Assembly: GCA_023052935.1 (NCBI GenBank) | Contig: CM041294.1 | Coordinates: 9,348,414 to 9,412,413, forward strand | Source of the DNA: Piezodorus guildinii | Lineage: Eukaryota; Arthropoda; Insecta; Hemiptera; Pentatomidae | Reading direction: 5' to 3' | Length of the DNA: 64,000 nucleotides | Shown here: positions 20,162-32,037 of the stretch, piece after piece | Numbering within the stretch: the first letter of the stretch is position 1 | How the letters are laid out: each line of letters opens with the position of its first letter | Made by a program: the position numbers and the translations under genes | The notes under the pieces: generated by a model | What the model was told of the DNA's origin: nothing | Database searches by the model: none | What the model saw: the letters and a program-made list of their open reading frames with translations, nothing else

Positions 20162-20812
20162 ATGATAGAAGATAGAGCTATCAGAACACCGGAGGCTGGA
20201 ATACAGGTCACTAAGGAAGAACTGGTTCAGGCCTACCTAGGACTCCATCTTGACAAACGTGTTACAAGAAATCCTCATACGGGACTCAAACGACAAGAAA
20301 CTGCTCGTAGATACCGATTACTACAACACTTACTCGACAAACGTTCATAACTTCCAATTTATTATAAAAAAAGCTCATTTATGTTACCGTTATCAGACCT
20401 ATCTGGACATATGGAATCGAGCTTTGGGGCTCTACTAAGCCATCTAATTCCTCCCGCATCCAATCCTTACAATCCAAAATCCTAAATGCTCCTTATTTCG
20501 TCACAAATAGAATTATCCATAGCGACCTTAACATCCCATTTGTTGTAGACTTTTCTCGTCTCAATTCCAAACTCCTAACCCATATTAACCCTCATGTCCG
20601 CAATCTATCAACCTTACATCTTCCTGACAACCCTCCGAGGAGACCGAAAAGAATATGGCCTATGGGTCTACTTACTTAAATACACATCGAAGTTCTACCG
20701 CTGGATCTACACAAGCCTTTTCACGTCCTTTATTATAATTAAAAACTTACTTGTTGTATTAATGTTATATACAGTTGCAAAATTCAATAAAATATAAATA
20801 AAGTAAAAAAAA
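20162..20812 (+). pseudogene. jockey-type LINE (JocA) 3' part
   Basis: AYLGLHLDKRVTRNPHTGLK, then after frame changes CYRYQTYLDIWNRALGLY, SLQSKILN-APYFVTN-like text, HPICC and finally PPRRPKRIWP near 20630-20660. Heavily mutated with several stops. The 3' UTR ends ATACAGTTGCAAAATTCAAT followed by an A-rich tail at about 20812. Confidence 0.8.
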
Positions 20813-21500
20813 AAATAACATTTACTTAATAAACCAGCCGAAGTACTAAAAAACTAAATCACCTTACTAAAACTGGTCATTTATGATGAAATATTTTGAC
20901 TTTAGGCTGTGTCATTTGATGAAAATGCATATGTTTCCTTGGGCGGTTGTTTGCTTAAAAATATCAAGATTTACTAAGAAGATCAATATGAGGCGTACCT
21001 AGAAGTGGATATTTCTACTTGGCTACAACGTTATTACTTCAACTTTATTAGATTTTTCTTCATAATAATGGATACTTGTTCGCAATGTTTTAATATAAAA
21101 ATTGTATATTAAAGGGATTGCAGTATTATTAAAGCTGCAGCTTTAACAAGTTCCTAATAAGCCTTGATGCCTTCCTCCCGGATTAGATCTAAGACCCTTC
21201 CAAGCATTATACCTATTTAATTAACTAGGTAATTAGTTTCGGCTCCTGGTCCTGGTCGAGTAAATAATGGCCACGGATTTCGCTATCATTTTCTTGAATA
21301 ATATTTTAGCATGATAAAATATATATTCTGATAGAAGCAGTGCAAGCCTTGTCATACAATATTTACTTACTTTCTAACCACTAAAAATAAAATTTAAAGT
21401 ATATATTTATTTTTTTTCCTGTTGCCGTAAAAACATATAATATACATAACAATTCTTCGTCCGTCACTGTTGTATGGCTCACAACTTTTTCCACACGTAG
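20813..21500. other. no gene recognised
   Basis: Nothing identified. Confidence 0.5.
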
Positions 21501-21504
21501 CGAA

Positions 21505-21795
21505 ATAAACGGAAAAGAATGTCCAGGCATTTCAAAACTGCATTCTAAGAAGAATCGCAAAAGGGACGATATTCCAAAGAGTAAAAACAAAGAAATTACA
21601 TGAAGAGATGAAAATGCCAACAATTAAAAAAGTTATGAGTGAGAGGAATTTGAAGTTTTTCAAATCAACGAAATTTGTAAATAACCCTATATTTAACCAA
21701 TTGATACCCACAGGAATACCTCAGCGATGGCAGAAACTCGACAAATAAATAAATTAGTTTGTAATGTAATAATAATGTAAAAACGAAACAAACTA
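21505..21795 (+). pseudogene. jockey-type LINE C-terminal tail
   Basis: VQAFQNCILRRIAKGTIFQR, then KKLHEEMKMPTIKKVMSERN and IPTGIPQRWQKLDK before a stop at 21748. This matches the order of the thumb region in the LINE at 34.8-35.7 kb (LQTFQNSILRRIVRGTNLQ), but is from another family. Only the last 80 or so codons remain. Confidence 0.65.
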
Positions 21796-22515
21796 GGTGA
21801 GCCCCATCACCTGAATTATTATTATAATGTTATTACTCTCCAGAAGTTAGGTTGAAGAGTTACAACTGCAATGCACGTTTGCAGAAAAAGAAGAACTTAC
21901 CAGCATTGCAGCTTTTAGAAGAGAAAATAAGGGGTTAAGAAAAAAAAAAACAAAAAAAACACGTAAAAACATAATAGGATGGACAAATTTAATTTCCCAT
22001 ATTATATTATAAATTATTACCTATAACTATCATTTAAGTTTTTGCGTTCGTCGGCCATTCCATTAACTTCTAGAATTTCAAATAATAGATAATATTGTGG
22101 ATGTAACTAGTTGATCGTTGAGAATTGAGACGTTGATTTCCAAAAGGTACTATATCCATTCTAGGAAATTTTACAGGAAGCTCGAAAATCTCTCATTACT
22201 ATATTATTAAACTAGCTAATTTGGGTCTTTTTGCCTTAAAATTTAGAATTATTTTTTTACTATAATAATAACATCATATTAAAATTATGAAATGATTTTT
22301 TTAAGAATGATTTGGAACGAAAATAAATGCGTAATTAGTACTTTTAGAAAATGACCGCATTTATAAATCACGTTTTTTAAGGACTTGAGAATTCATTAGA
22401 TAACATCAAATAGAATATTTAGATAAAACTTAATGATGAGTATATAAATATGTAAAAAAATCGATTTCGTAAAAAATGTCCTTTAGTACATTTTGGAAAT
22501 CAACGTCTCAATTAC
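21796..22515. other. no gene recognised
   Basis: Nothing identified. Confidence 0.5.
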
Positions 22516-22745
22516 TGGAAGGAAATAGTCCGGGTAGCGGTCATTAAATGAAATAGCTAAATAGTATCAACTATTTTTTGCCAACGTTTCTGACCCCCTT
22601 TGTGGGTCATCATCAGGGCGCATGGTGGGTGAATGGAAACACTTTTCCTCACTCAATTTCCATTTCCAAACGTTGACAAACAATAAATAGTTGAAACTAT
22701 TTAGCTGTTTCGTTTAATTAGCGCTACCCGGACTAATTCCTTCCA
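22516..22745. mobile_element. paired hammerhead-like element H1, copy 2
   Basis: A 230-bp element with long inverted arms. The left arm runs TGGAAGG-AATAGTCCGGGTAGCGG to GCCAACGTTTC; the right arm returns to GCTACCCGGACTAATTCCTTCCA. It has no ORF. The left arm holds a good hammerhead-like motif on the minus strand; the right arm keeps only AAACGTTGAC. Confidence 0.75.
22579..22619 (-). ncRNA. hammerhead-like motif
   Basis: Minus strand: CTGATGA, stem II TGACCC/GGGTCA, GAAACGTT, with stem I GCC/GGC. Confidence 0.6.
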
Positions 22746-23077
22746 ATAGATAATATTGTTCTAAGATCGGCGAGTTTCCATAATATTATAGTATATTATT
22801 CATCTTCAGCAATAGTCTTATTATTCTTTATAGTTTTCAAAATTGTAAACAATGTGTCCTTTTTTCTTATTATTTTGCTTGTTGTTAAATTCATAAATCA
22901 CACAAACGAGTGCATACAAGCCAGGAATAAACACTCTGATACGTTATTTGGAACTCGACTGGTTAGTAATCATATTATATTTAATTACTATACAAAAAGT
23001 ATAATTATAAAAAAACAAAACAAGTAATGTTGTAACGTAGACTTGAGTTGAGATAGGTAGGATTTTTTTTTTGTTTT
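22746..23077. other. no gene recognised
   Basis: Nothing identified. Confidence 0.5.
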
Positions 23078-23258
23078 GAGGATGTATAGTCGACTGTAGA
23101 AACTATTATAGGTGGAATAATCTGGAGTCAGTCATGTTTTGAATTTTTTTTAAATTTTGCCAACGTTTCGGCCCAAGCTTTTTACATGAACCCCTCCCCA
23201 TACTACCTATGTTTATGGTTTTCCTCAGTTTATGCTTGGACATGGCTCAGTAATAGTA

Positions 23259-23359
<101 letters not shown>

Positions 23360-23555
23360 CTATATTAAAGTCTAAAGTTTTGTTTTTATGCTTATCATCA
23401 TCAGATTGTGTATCATATTATCATTATTTTTATCTATAATTATTAAGTATGCTGGTGAATTTTCTGTTTTATTTCAAATGTTATCATTGTCACTACATTC
23501 AAAAAAAAAATTTCATTATCATATTAATATGTATCTCTTTTGTTCTGATGTTTGT

Positions 23556-23597
23556 AGCCCTGATGATGGCTGACAAGTATGAGTTGAAACGTTGGCA
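23556..23597 (+). ncRNA. hammerhead-like motif
   Basis: CTGATGA at 23560-23566, weak stem II GGCT/AGTT, GAAACGTT near 23586-23593, stem I GCC/GGC. Confidence 0.5.
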
Positions 23598-23645
23598 AAA
23601 TTAAAAAAATTCAAAAAATTACTGATTCCTAATTATTCCACCAAT

Positions 23646-24158
23646 AGTAAGATTTTTTCAAGACAGTGGTATTTTTATCATCTTCCACTTCGATATAAAA
23701 TACCTATATAAAAATAAGAACCTTGATAAAGTAAATCCCTATGATCAAGGCTTTATTATAAGTCAGTATCAGACATCATAAATTAGGATTACAAAAAAAA
23801 AAAAGAAAAAAAAAAGCTACAATACTATGTTGTAAATTTAGTAATATTAGTTCGTAGAACTTGTAGGGAGGGAAAAAAAATGCTTTTATTCTAAAAAACT
23901 TCCGCCAGTTTAAAAATATTTCTCCTAACTCGCCCCAACAAGGTTTGTTATCCATTGTTCCTAGAAACTTTTTTGCTTTGAATCAGCATGGAACTCAGGA
24001 AATGGAATTTTACATGCTTCTTATGATTTTGGATTATAAATATTGTTTAACGCTCAGAGTGAAGAACATGTTAATCAGTTGTGTTGGAACAAAAAAAAAA
24101 GATAAAAAACTTACTTTTTTCCCCCAGAAATCTTGCATTTAACTTTTATTTCTTATTA
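23646..24158. other. no gene recognised
   Basis: Nothing identified. Confidence 0.5.
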
Positions 24159-24538
24159 TTGGGTTGTTTCACATGAAATGTCCGTTTTTATAGTTTCTGA
24201 AATACAAGACCCGATGTTTCAAAACATACCGTGCAAAAATTGAAAGAACTGGGCTACGAAGTTCTTCCGCACCCACCATATTCTCCCGACTTGTCTCCAA
24301 CAGATTACCACCTGTTTAGGAATTAAGACAACTTCGTCAAAGGAAAACTTTTTTAAAATGACGATCAAGTGAAAAGTGCGTGATTTCACTTCAAAGCTCA
24401 GAGTTTTTCAGTTCGGGGATAAAAAAGTTGGTGTCACGTTGGGAAAAATGAGTAGAAAAAGAAGGTAAATACTTCGAAACTAATTTTTAATACAAATCCT
24501 TTACCTTGAAAACGGACATTTCATGTGACACAACCCAA
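24159..24538 (+). mobile_element. MarA mariner, 380-bp derivative, copy 3
   Basis: TA duplication on both sides and inverted termini TTGGGTTGTTTCACATGAAA and its complement. It begins with the 5' terminus and jumps at 24204-24230 straight to CAAGACCCGATGTTTCAAAA, which still contains the CAAGACC-ATGTTTC join found in the 12.5 and 38.5 kb copies. The remaining transposase 3' end (ELGYEVLPHPPYSPDLSPTD) has frameshifts. So a copy already carrying the shared deletion lost more sequence. Confidence 0.9.
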
Positions 24539-24540
24539 TA

Positions 24541-25125
24541 CAAAACTTATTCGGCATATGTATTCATATCGGGTGAATGAGAAACATAAATTATAAAGTA
24601 TATAAATTACTTCAATATGCATGAGAATAATATGATTTTTTTTTTATTTAAAAAATCTCGTATTATTTTTCCATTAACCAATATACACCAAATTAATAGT
24701 TTCAATTTCGAAATCCCTTTTTCCATATTAATCAGATAAGGTTGAGTTTCCAATATTTACAAAACTTAATCCAAATGCTCAACATCCACTTTCTAGACAG
24801 ACTGAGTTTCTAATTCCGATACCTTTGAAGTTGGTGAGCCGAGGAAACTAGGACGGATCAACACCCTCTATAGCTTCAGTTTTGTACGTAATCACACACT
24901 CCAAGTGATCCATACACTTAAGTTTTTCTCAATAATAAATCTCATTTCTATTCGATTTCTATCTGAAAAGGTACGGCTATACCCTTAGCGGTTCTTATGT
25001 GAATAAATAAATTAAGTTGGAGTATATTACCTTTTATTTTATATGTTTATTGAGATAATTTATTTTATCAACTTCCTTTATCGTATAAGCCCTACTACTG
25101 TGTCGTGAGATGGATTTGGTAAAGT
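24541..25125. other. no gene recognised
   Basis: Nothing identified. Confidence 0.5.
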
Positions 25126-25129
25126 TACT

Positions 25130-25400
25130 GCTGTGTTAACGACCAGGTGAGCCGACTCCACACTACACTACACCCGACCCCGACTCACACTCCCGACCGA
25201 CTCCACACTCCCCGACCCCCGACTTCCCGACAAAAGATGCTCAATCCTTATTGTTGAGGTAAGTAGCACTCGCTGTTCACCTCAAGAGAGACAGATGAAA
25301 TCCTTTGATGTGGCCGCCCTCAACATCAGGGGCCATTGTGCCTACTTCAAGTCTCTTCATTATTTATCCCATACACCTTCCCACTTCACTCCGGAGTTCC
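25130..25400 (+). pseudogene. possible LINE 5' fragment
   Basis: A C-rich simple repeat (CCCGACTCACACTCCCGACC and variants) at 25170-25230. An ATG near 25287 follows, reading MKSFDVAALNIRGHCAYFK, which resembles the first strand of a LINE endonuclease. The frame ends within about 40 codons and the later catalytic blocks are absent, so the call is weak. Confidence 0.3.
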
Positions 25401-25724
25401 GTTGTATATCGTGAATGGCTTAGCATAAATGCTGTATGGTTTTAGTTATTAATAGATTGGATTCGTGTAGAGCAATGTTCTTGCATACCGATAAATTATT
25501 TCATACTGCTGCCTTGATGTATTATCTTATAAATTTATTTCATTAGATATGTGATTACTTTGGCTTAACACATATTATTTTCAATAATAGATTGTTTTTA
25601 CTGAACCAAAGAAAAATAAAATAGACTTTTTTTCCCCTCGTTTTAAAATTTGAGGTTTCAATAACGGAGAATCCAAATATCGAATAAAAAAAAAAAAACT
25701 ATTTCGTACGTCAAATATCGATTT

Positions 25725-26255
25725 AAAAAATCTAGTGCGGGGAACACACGACTTTCACTTACTTCCGGTGTTAAAATCGGTTATAGAATAGTCAAATACA
25801 ATTTGAGATAAAAATGAGTGAAGCTAATAAAGAATTGATTAAATTGAATTTCTATAAAAACATGTGTTTTATTAAAAAATCTAGTATATTATTATCTTAA
25901 ATAATCAGTCAGTTATATCGGCTTTTCATCAATCTCCAATAACTTTTACTGGCTTTTGTATAAGATAATATTTTTTCTTATATCTTTAGCTTCCCAAAGG
26001 TATATTATACATGTATACTACTGTTTTTGTGTTGACAAAAAAATTGTTTAAAAAAATATTTTTCCTGTTTTCTCCCTTAGTGGGATATCGAATTCCTTCA
26101 ATTTACAGATTTACCTGTTTTATATCGATGATAACAAGTTCATATGGTCATTTTTATAGAATCAACAAAATTAAAGGTACTTTAGGGGAAGAAAATTAAA
26201 AATATCGGCTTTAAGCCCTGTCAGGCTATTTAAATCAGAATTAAACCCACATTAT
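25725..26255 (-). repeat. R870 repeat, partial copy
   Basis: Begins (on the plus strand) AATCTAGTGCGGGGAACACA and ACTTTCACTTAC, the complement of the R870 3' end, and runs to the block matching TTAAGCCCTGTCAGGCTATT. The remaining third of the repeat is missing. The open frame at 26011-26199 is inside it and is not a gene. Confidence 0.85.
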
Positions 26256-27140
26256 ATTTTAAAATTACGTTCATTGAAAAAAAATGGATAAATTTTAGGA
26301 TATTGTACATATATCCAACATCCATAATTTATTATTAGCTGCAGAAATCATTCGTTAGTTAGAAATACAGTACATATCCTATTATGTATTTTACCAAGTA
26401 TCAAGTTGTTTCGGATATTATCATCCGTATACATAACTTTGTGCACTATATATTCCTTGAGAGAAATTCGATAAAAAAATTCTGTTGGTTGTCAGTTTCC
26501 GTCATGCCTCCATTTAATTTTCATATTAACTATCTTTTATTTAAGTTATGTATCTAATTTATTTATCTAAATATTTAACATTAAATATTACGACCTTCGT
26601 TAACCTATTAGTTATCATCATGTGAGCCGTAGTTTATTTTCCCCTCGCTCATGGCGATGAAGAAATTCGATGACTTAACAAGACAAGGTAGGTCTGGCCC
26701 TTTTCGCCGTAGATTGACCGCTGGTCTCAATTTGCAGTGATGTATTGCCCTATTATCTCCCTTGTATCGTATCCATCATTTCCTTTTTACCTTTAAAAAA
26801 AAAAAAAAAAATACTCCGCTTGTTATTTAAATATTCACAGTGTAGGAAATATGTCAGAGTTCATGTTCTTCAAAATATTTTAATGTTGACATCATTACCT
26901 TTTTGCAAAAGATACTATATAAATTTATTAAAAAAGGCTTTTATTTATTTTTTTCATACATTTTTCGTTATTCAGGGGGATATTGCTTGTCATTTATGCT
27001 TATAGACTTTTGCATAATATTTTATATACATAATTAAAAAGGCAATACAATTATATATCTTATGTTTCATAGCAAACTATATTATTGAAAATAATATTTT
27101 TTAAAAAAATATTTATTGATATCTACAACTGTATTAAAAA
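26256..27140. other. no gene recognised
   Basis: Nothing identified; the open frame at 26745-27005 includes a run of Lys codons from poly(A) and looks random. Confidence 0.5.
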
Positions 27141-27149
27141 AAAAAAAAA

Positions 27150-27500
27150 ATACATCAAGTAAATGTGATGGTTAAATAGAAAATGGTCATGAAATACATT
27201 TCGAGCCACTACCCAGTGGCACCTCTCTAAAAATATTCTAAACTGGAAGGTCTCGTGGCCATCTTCTTTTCAGACGCCTCGGAGGATTATCAGGGATCGA
27301 TGAGGAAGCAAGGAGTGAAACCAATGGATTGTAGTGGGAATGGAGTTTTTCATGGAAGGAATGGTACCTGGTTCGGGCTAAATCAGCAACATATGGAATA
27401 TTAAGGTCTTTATTGAGTAATATTACAATCAGTCCAATTTGGGACATTTTTAATAGTGATAAAGTACAAAATTCATACTACATTTAGGTGATAAATAATT
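27150..27500 (-). pseudogene. two abutting jockey-type LINE ends (JocA)
   Basis: On the minus strand, a LINE 3' UTR end (27500-27415) is joined to the C-terminal part of a second copy. That part is KDLNIPYVADLARTRYHSFH and SSSIPDNPPRRLKRRWPRDL, with a stop at 27238. The shared UTR block is ACAATCAGTCCAATTTGGGA. Only the last 55 or so ORF2 codons remain. Confidence 0.8.
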
Positions 27501-28245
27501 TTTTTTCTGACACATTTGATAATTTATTATAATTTGAAGAGTTTCCTGAATGATTTAAAATACATCTATTAGCAGGTTTAAGCTACTACGAGCTATAATT
27601 AGTTTTTTTTTAAATATTATATTTCCCATATTCTGGGACTTCAAACGTAAAATGTAGGAAGGTTTTAGATTTTAGCAAATAAATTTAATTTTTGACCACT
27701 GTTCGCTCGCCAATCGTATCAAATAATTAATTACTTTTTCAGAATTTTATAAATACTTTTTTCTGTAATCTGGGACCGTAAAGATTAAATATGGACACGT
27801 CTCAGAATTTTGTCTACCTAAATAGGTCATATTTTGCACTGTGCGTCTGATTATATATTATTAGTTCCGTTTTGAAGGGTATTGAAAGGGAATATTCTCT
27901 ACAAAATAAGGGCTATTCTAATGTTTAATTCCTTTAAATACCGTAGTGGCCATATTGATAACTTCCATCTCCCTTCAAGTTCTGAAGAGCCAAGAGGTTG
28001 CAAATCATTAAATATTCCCTTTGAACTGAACCAGAGATATCAAATTGTCTTAATTATTCATTTAATTCTGTCGCAACCTGTATTAATGCGCATTGGGACT
28101 TTGAGCATCAACCAAGTTTGGCGCATGGTAAGGATCCGATTACATTTACTTAATATGTTTGAAGTAAGATTTTCGCTTTACAATTGGTATAATTCGTTAA
28201 GCCTACTCCAATATCAAGAAAAAAACCCACCAAATTATTGAAAAT
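27501..28245. other. no gene recognised
   Basis: An open frame of 119 codons at 27882-28241 has no recognisable domain and no ATG start; probably chance. Confidence 0.45.
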
Positions 28246-28260
28246 ATAAGAGATCCAATA
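28246..28260 (+). repeat. LinB target duplication, left
   Basis: ATAAGAGATCCAATA, identical to 29142-29156. Confidence 0.92.
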
Positions 28261-29141
28261 ATAATAATAATAATAATAATAGGCTTACCGAACCCGAAGG
28301 TTCGATGCCGATACCACCAAACTTCGCCTGCACAGACTCGTCCAATGTTCACCGGTCAAGCCCAAGCCCCCGAGATCAGCCTTAATGCAATCCTCCCATC
28401 GACGCTTCGGCCTACCTTTCGGACGCCTACCAGTCGGTTCAGCGAATACCAACTTTCTCGGAATCCGTTCCTCACTAAGCCCAACAACTTTACGCGCCCA
28501 TTTGAGTCTCCGCGATGCTATCAACTCAATTATATTCACAGGGTTCAAACTCCGCAATTCCGCGTTGTGCAACCTTCTAAACTCCCCAGTGGCCTCATCT
28601 CTCTTCGGACCAAATATTTTACGCAGCACCTTATTCTCGAAAACCTTAAGCCGTTGTTCATCCTTCAAAGTAAGCGGCCACGTTTCGCATCCGTAAAGAA
28701 CCGTTGGAAGAATAATAGTTTTATAAGTTCTAACCTTTAAGTTTTTAGACAGAAGCCGCGAGCTAAGCAATTTACCAACCGAATAATAACACGCATTTCC
28801 CACCTTTAACCGGGACTTTATTTCTTCCTGGATTTCTTTTTCTTGTTATCATTGAACCTAAATACTTGAATTTCTCTACGTGTTCAAAAGTATGACCTGA
28901 AATATTAATATCATCAAGATTGCCACCATTTCTGCAACTAATCATATATTTCGTCTTATCGGTATTTAATTCGAGACCTATTTGTTTACCGGTTTTTATT
29001 AACACACTTGTATTTAGTTGTATAGTTTCTGTGTCTTCACCTAGTAGTACCAAATCATCGGCATACCCCAAAACCGGAATCTTGTCACCCATTTGTAAGC
29101 CTTTCTCGGTACTCATCACCTTTCTATAACATATTGTAAGG
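28261..29141 (-). mobile_element. LINE (LinB), 881-bp 5'-truncated copy
   Basis: Exact 15-bp target duplication, (ATA)n tail at the low end, UUCG hairpin at 28289-28304. Minus-strand coding: KVMSTEKGLQMGDKIPVLGY ADDLVLLGEDTE with the catalytic YADD, then HVEKFKYLGSMITRK. A frame change near 28850 precedes CYYSVGKLLSSRLLSKNLKV through TGRRPKGRPKRRWEDCIKAD and GEHW. It covers palm, thumb and C-terminal region. The insertion target is a piece of the adjacent palindromic repeat. Confidence 0.93.
28285..28803 (-). pseudogene. LinB ORF2 thumb and C-terminal region
   Basis: 172 open codons. LYGCETWPLTLKDEQRLKVF, then NKVLRKIFGPKRDEATGEFR, NIIELIASRRLKWARKVV, IPRKLVFAEPTGRRPKGR, RRWEDCIKADLGGLGLTG and EHWTSLCRR. 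It is the longest version of this region here and serves as the reference for the others. The upstream palm domain continues in another frame at 28850-29141. Confidence 0.88.
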
Positions 29142-29156
29142 ATAAGAGATCCAATA
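29142..29156 (+). repeat. LinB target duplication, right
   Basis: Exact copy of 28246-28260. Confidence 0.92.

Positions 29157-29157
<1 letters not shown>

Positions 29158-29213
<56 letters not shown>
29158..29213 (+). repeat. long poly(A) tract
   Basis: About 56 consecutive A between GATCCAATAC and TAGATGGCC. Confidence 0.95.
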
Positions 29214-29215
<2 letters not shown>

Positions 29216-29368
29216 GATGGCCACTTTTATGACCTCTGATGTATAAGTATATACATATTACACAAACAATTAAATTTTAAATTTTTTATAATATAATTTA
29301 ATATATTTAATTTCATAGGATATAATTAATATTATTATTCATAGGAATAAAATATTTTAATTTCATAG
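29214..29368 (+). repeat. internally deleted third copy of the palindrome unit
   Basis: TAGATGGCCACTTTTATGAC to TTAAATTTTAAATTTT matches the start of the arm at 29660 onwards, then skips to its far end. TTTCATAGGATATAATT is repeated three times. Confidence 0.8.
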
Positions 29369-29910
29369 GATATAATTTAATTTCATAGGAGAATATGTTT
29401 TGAATAATGCAACCATTTGTATATAGCTGAAGTTAAAATTTATGATGTTTATATCATAAATTTATAATTTTATATATCGTTTTTAAAATGATTTTCCCTA
29501 AAACTAGAAGCAGCTATCATCTATGATATTACGTTCTTATCTGTAGGGTAAAATTTAAAATTTAATTGTTTGTGTAATATGTATATACTTATACATCAGA
29601 GGTCATAAAAGTGGCCATCTATTTTTTTTTTTGTATTGGATCTCTTCAAAAAAAAAAAATAGATGGCCACTTTTATGACCTCTGATGTATAAGTATATAC
29701 ATATTACACAAACAATTAAATTTTAAATTTTACCTACAGATAAGAACGTAATATCATAGATGATAGCTGCTTCTAGTTTTAGGGAAAATCATTTTAAAAA
29801 CGATATATAAAATTATAAATTTATGATATAACATCATAAATTTTAACTTCAGCTATTTACAAATGGTTGCATTATTCAAAACATATTCTCCTATGAAATT
29901 AAATTATATC
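29369..29910. repeat. 540-bp near-perfect palindrome
   Basis: 29369-29632 is the reverse complement of 29648-29910 with only a few differences, around a 15-base spacer GTATTGGATCTCTTC. No ORF. The spacer complement GAGATCCAATAC is the sequence in which the LinB copy landed, and lies at the start of the neighbouring unit, so all three are copies of one repeat. Confidence 0.92.
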
Positions 29911-29919
29911 TTTACTTTT

Positions 29920-30366
29920 TGGGCGAGAGGGGGGAATTGCTAAGCGGGTTTGCGCGCGTTGCTTTAAACGCGCGTTGCCTCGCAACACAGCGGACTTTTT
30001 TTGTCCATCCCTACCTCGCCTTTCAAGGCTATACGGGGGTTCTCTCGAGCCAGGGGGTGAGGGCGGGGGATATATGCCGAGATAAAATCCCCCAGCACGA
30101 GAGTCGAACTCGTAATTATTTGGTTTTCAAATTTCGGTTATCTGTTGTTAGGCAACGCGTGCTCACAGCAACGCGCGCTAACACGCTCGGCCACCCCGCC
30201 CCCCTAAAACACAGCGGACCAAATAATTTGAAACCAAAAGTTACAAGTTCGAGACTCGGTGCATGGGGGGCTTTTATTTCAGCATTTATCCCTCGCCCTC
30301 ACCCCCTGGCCCGAGAAACCCCGTATAGCCTTGAAAGGCGAGAGGTCGATTTAAAAAAAATCGTAT
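29920..30366. mobile_element. GC-rich tRNA-derived SINE-3, inverted pair
   Basis: Strikingly GC-rich against its surroundings. On the minus strand, GGCGGGGTGGCCGAGCGTGT (about 30199-30180) is a tRNA 5' half with box A, and CGAGTTCGACTCTCG (30112-30098) is box B. The downstream body is CGCCCTCACCCCCTGG and ATAGCCTTGAAAGGCGAG. A second, head-truncated copy on the plus strand starts near 30235 (ACAAGTTCGAGACTCGG) and repeats the same body to 30350. A partial third piece is at 29920-29990. The A-to-B distance is too long for a functional tRNA. Confidence 0.75.
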
Positions 30367-31693
30367 AAATTAATTTATGTATTTTTTTTTTTTTTTTTTT
30401 TTTTTTGTCACCTTCGTCCAATAAAGATTTTGTGATCAATATTCATTTTTATGAATTTTCTTATAAGTGCCTGCCTCGTACCCGCCTTTCTCTATCTTCT
30501 TTTCCTTTTATTTAAATACTCTCAAGTCCTTCTATACATAATATTATAAATTGTTAGCCTTCGACTATAATAAATATTTGTCTTGTTTTGACTGAATCAT
30601 TAGACCTTTAGAATATTATATGAATAGATTTAAATAACCCCATTTCCGAATTAAACTTCTTGTAGTATTTTCAAAAGATACTTGTTATTGCGGAATTCAA
30701 TTATAAAGAACCATTGATTTACGAGTTTAGGGGATTATTAAGTTTTAAACTTAGATTCACCTGTCCGGATGTAAATCCTGATAAAATATTTTGAAACTTC
30801 TGTTTTATATTACTGTAAGGAAACTTTTTTTGAATTTTAATCACCTATAAAATAGTATTAGGAAAATGATTTAGGTAGTGTATATACACTCACACGCACA
30901 CACATATACACACACCCACAGAGTAAATAAAGCGATTCTCTACTTACGAACCCTTGTATTATTAAAAGGCTAAAGGAAATTAGTTAATTAGCAAATGAAA
31001 ATAGGACTTCTGTAAGACGAGAAGGGTAATATAGAGCAGGACGTGAATATGGTAAGGTAGCTTGAAGATTTCCCTTGAGACAATGTGAACCCTTTCTGCT
31101 AATAAGCAAGTTTTCCTCTTAAAATGCCGCAAATTATAATTCATCTTTATGGCCTGAATTTATTGCACGAGAGTCATAAATAGTCGGTACGGTGTTGTGT
31201 GTCGTCTAATATGTCATCTGATAGCTTCTTCAACGCTACAGTCCTATTGTCCTATTTAATTCTAGGAAGCCACTAACCGCTTTAGCTCCACTTAGCTACC
31301 CTAAAGACTTCCTCGATAAATGGACTATCCAACACAAAAAGAATTTTTCAATTCGAAACAGTAGTTTCTGAGATTAGCGTATTCAAATAAACAAACTCTT
31401 CGGCATTATAATATAAGTATAGATTACAAACGGTTGAAACTTTTATAAATACTGTAATTACTTAAATCACTAGAACTTCTCTTCATTTTCATTATTAAAT
31501 TATTAATGATGATTAATTAATTAATGAGTTGTTATGATGAAACTTTTTTTTTTTTTTTTCAAAGTCCCTAGTGGTATTGATTCGAAATTTCTAGAACTTG
31601 CAAGGATTATATGTGATATGTACAATCCCAACATACCTAAACAATTTCAAACCATAAAAAAAAAAGCTTTTTGAAAAATATGAGATCAGTTTA

Positions 31694-31736
<43 letters not shown>

Positions 31737-31790
31737 CATACAGAGATCACCAATTAAATTATCAATTCAATTTGGTATTTAGTTGATACT
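30367..31790. other. no gene recognised
   Basis: T runs at about 30379-30406 and 31694-31737, a CA-rich stretch at 30888-30920. Nothing else identified. Confidence 0.55.
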
Positions 31791-32037
31791 CGTGAATATT
31801 ATTTTTGTGTGGTAACAAGCCACAAAACCTTATCGCTTAGCATTAAGTAGCAGGGACGAGCAGTGGAAGAAGTAAGAAGAACTGCCGCTTGAAGACTTTC
31901 TGACGTCAGCTCTTGTTTAGCTTTGCGCCTTATGCTGTTGAAGACCACACTTATCCCGTGGAAATAATCTTTAACAGCCAATCGGGCAGCGTAGCGCTGA
32001 CAAGAGTTTTTGCCCCTATACGCGGCCATCTAGCGAT

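Noticed and set aside
27882..28241. 119-codon open frame as a gene
   Set aside because: No ATG start, no domain, no sensible composition; surrounded by TE pieces.
28345..28740. Plus-strand frames of 131 and 103 codons
   Set aside because: They are antisense to the LinB coding region, whose minus-strand product is recognisable.
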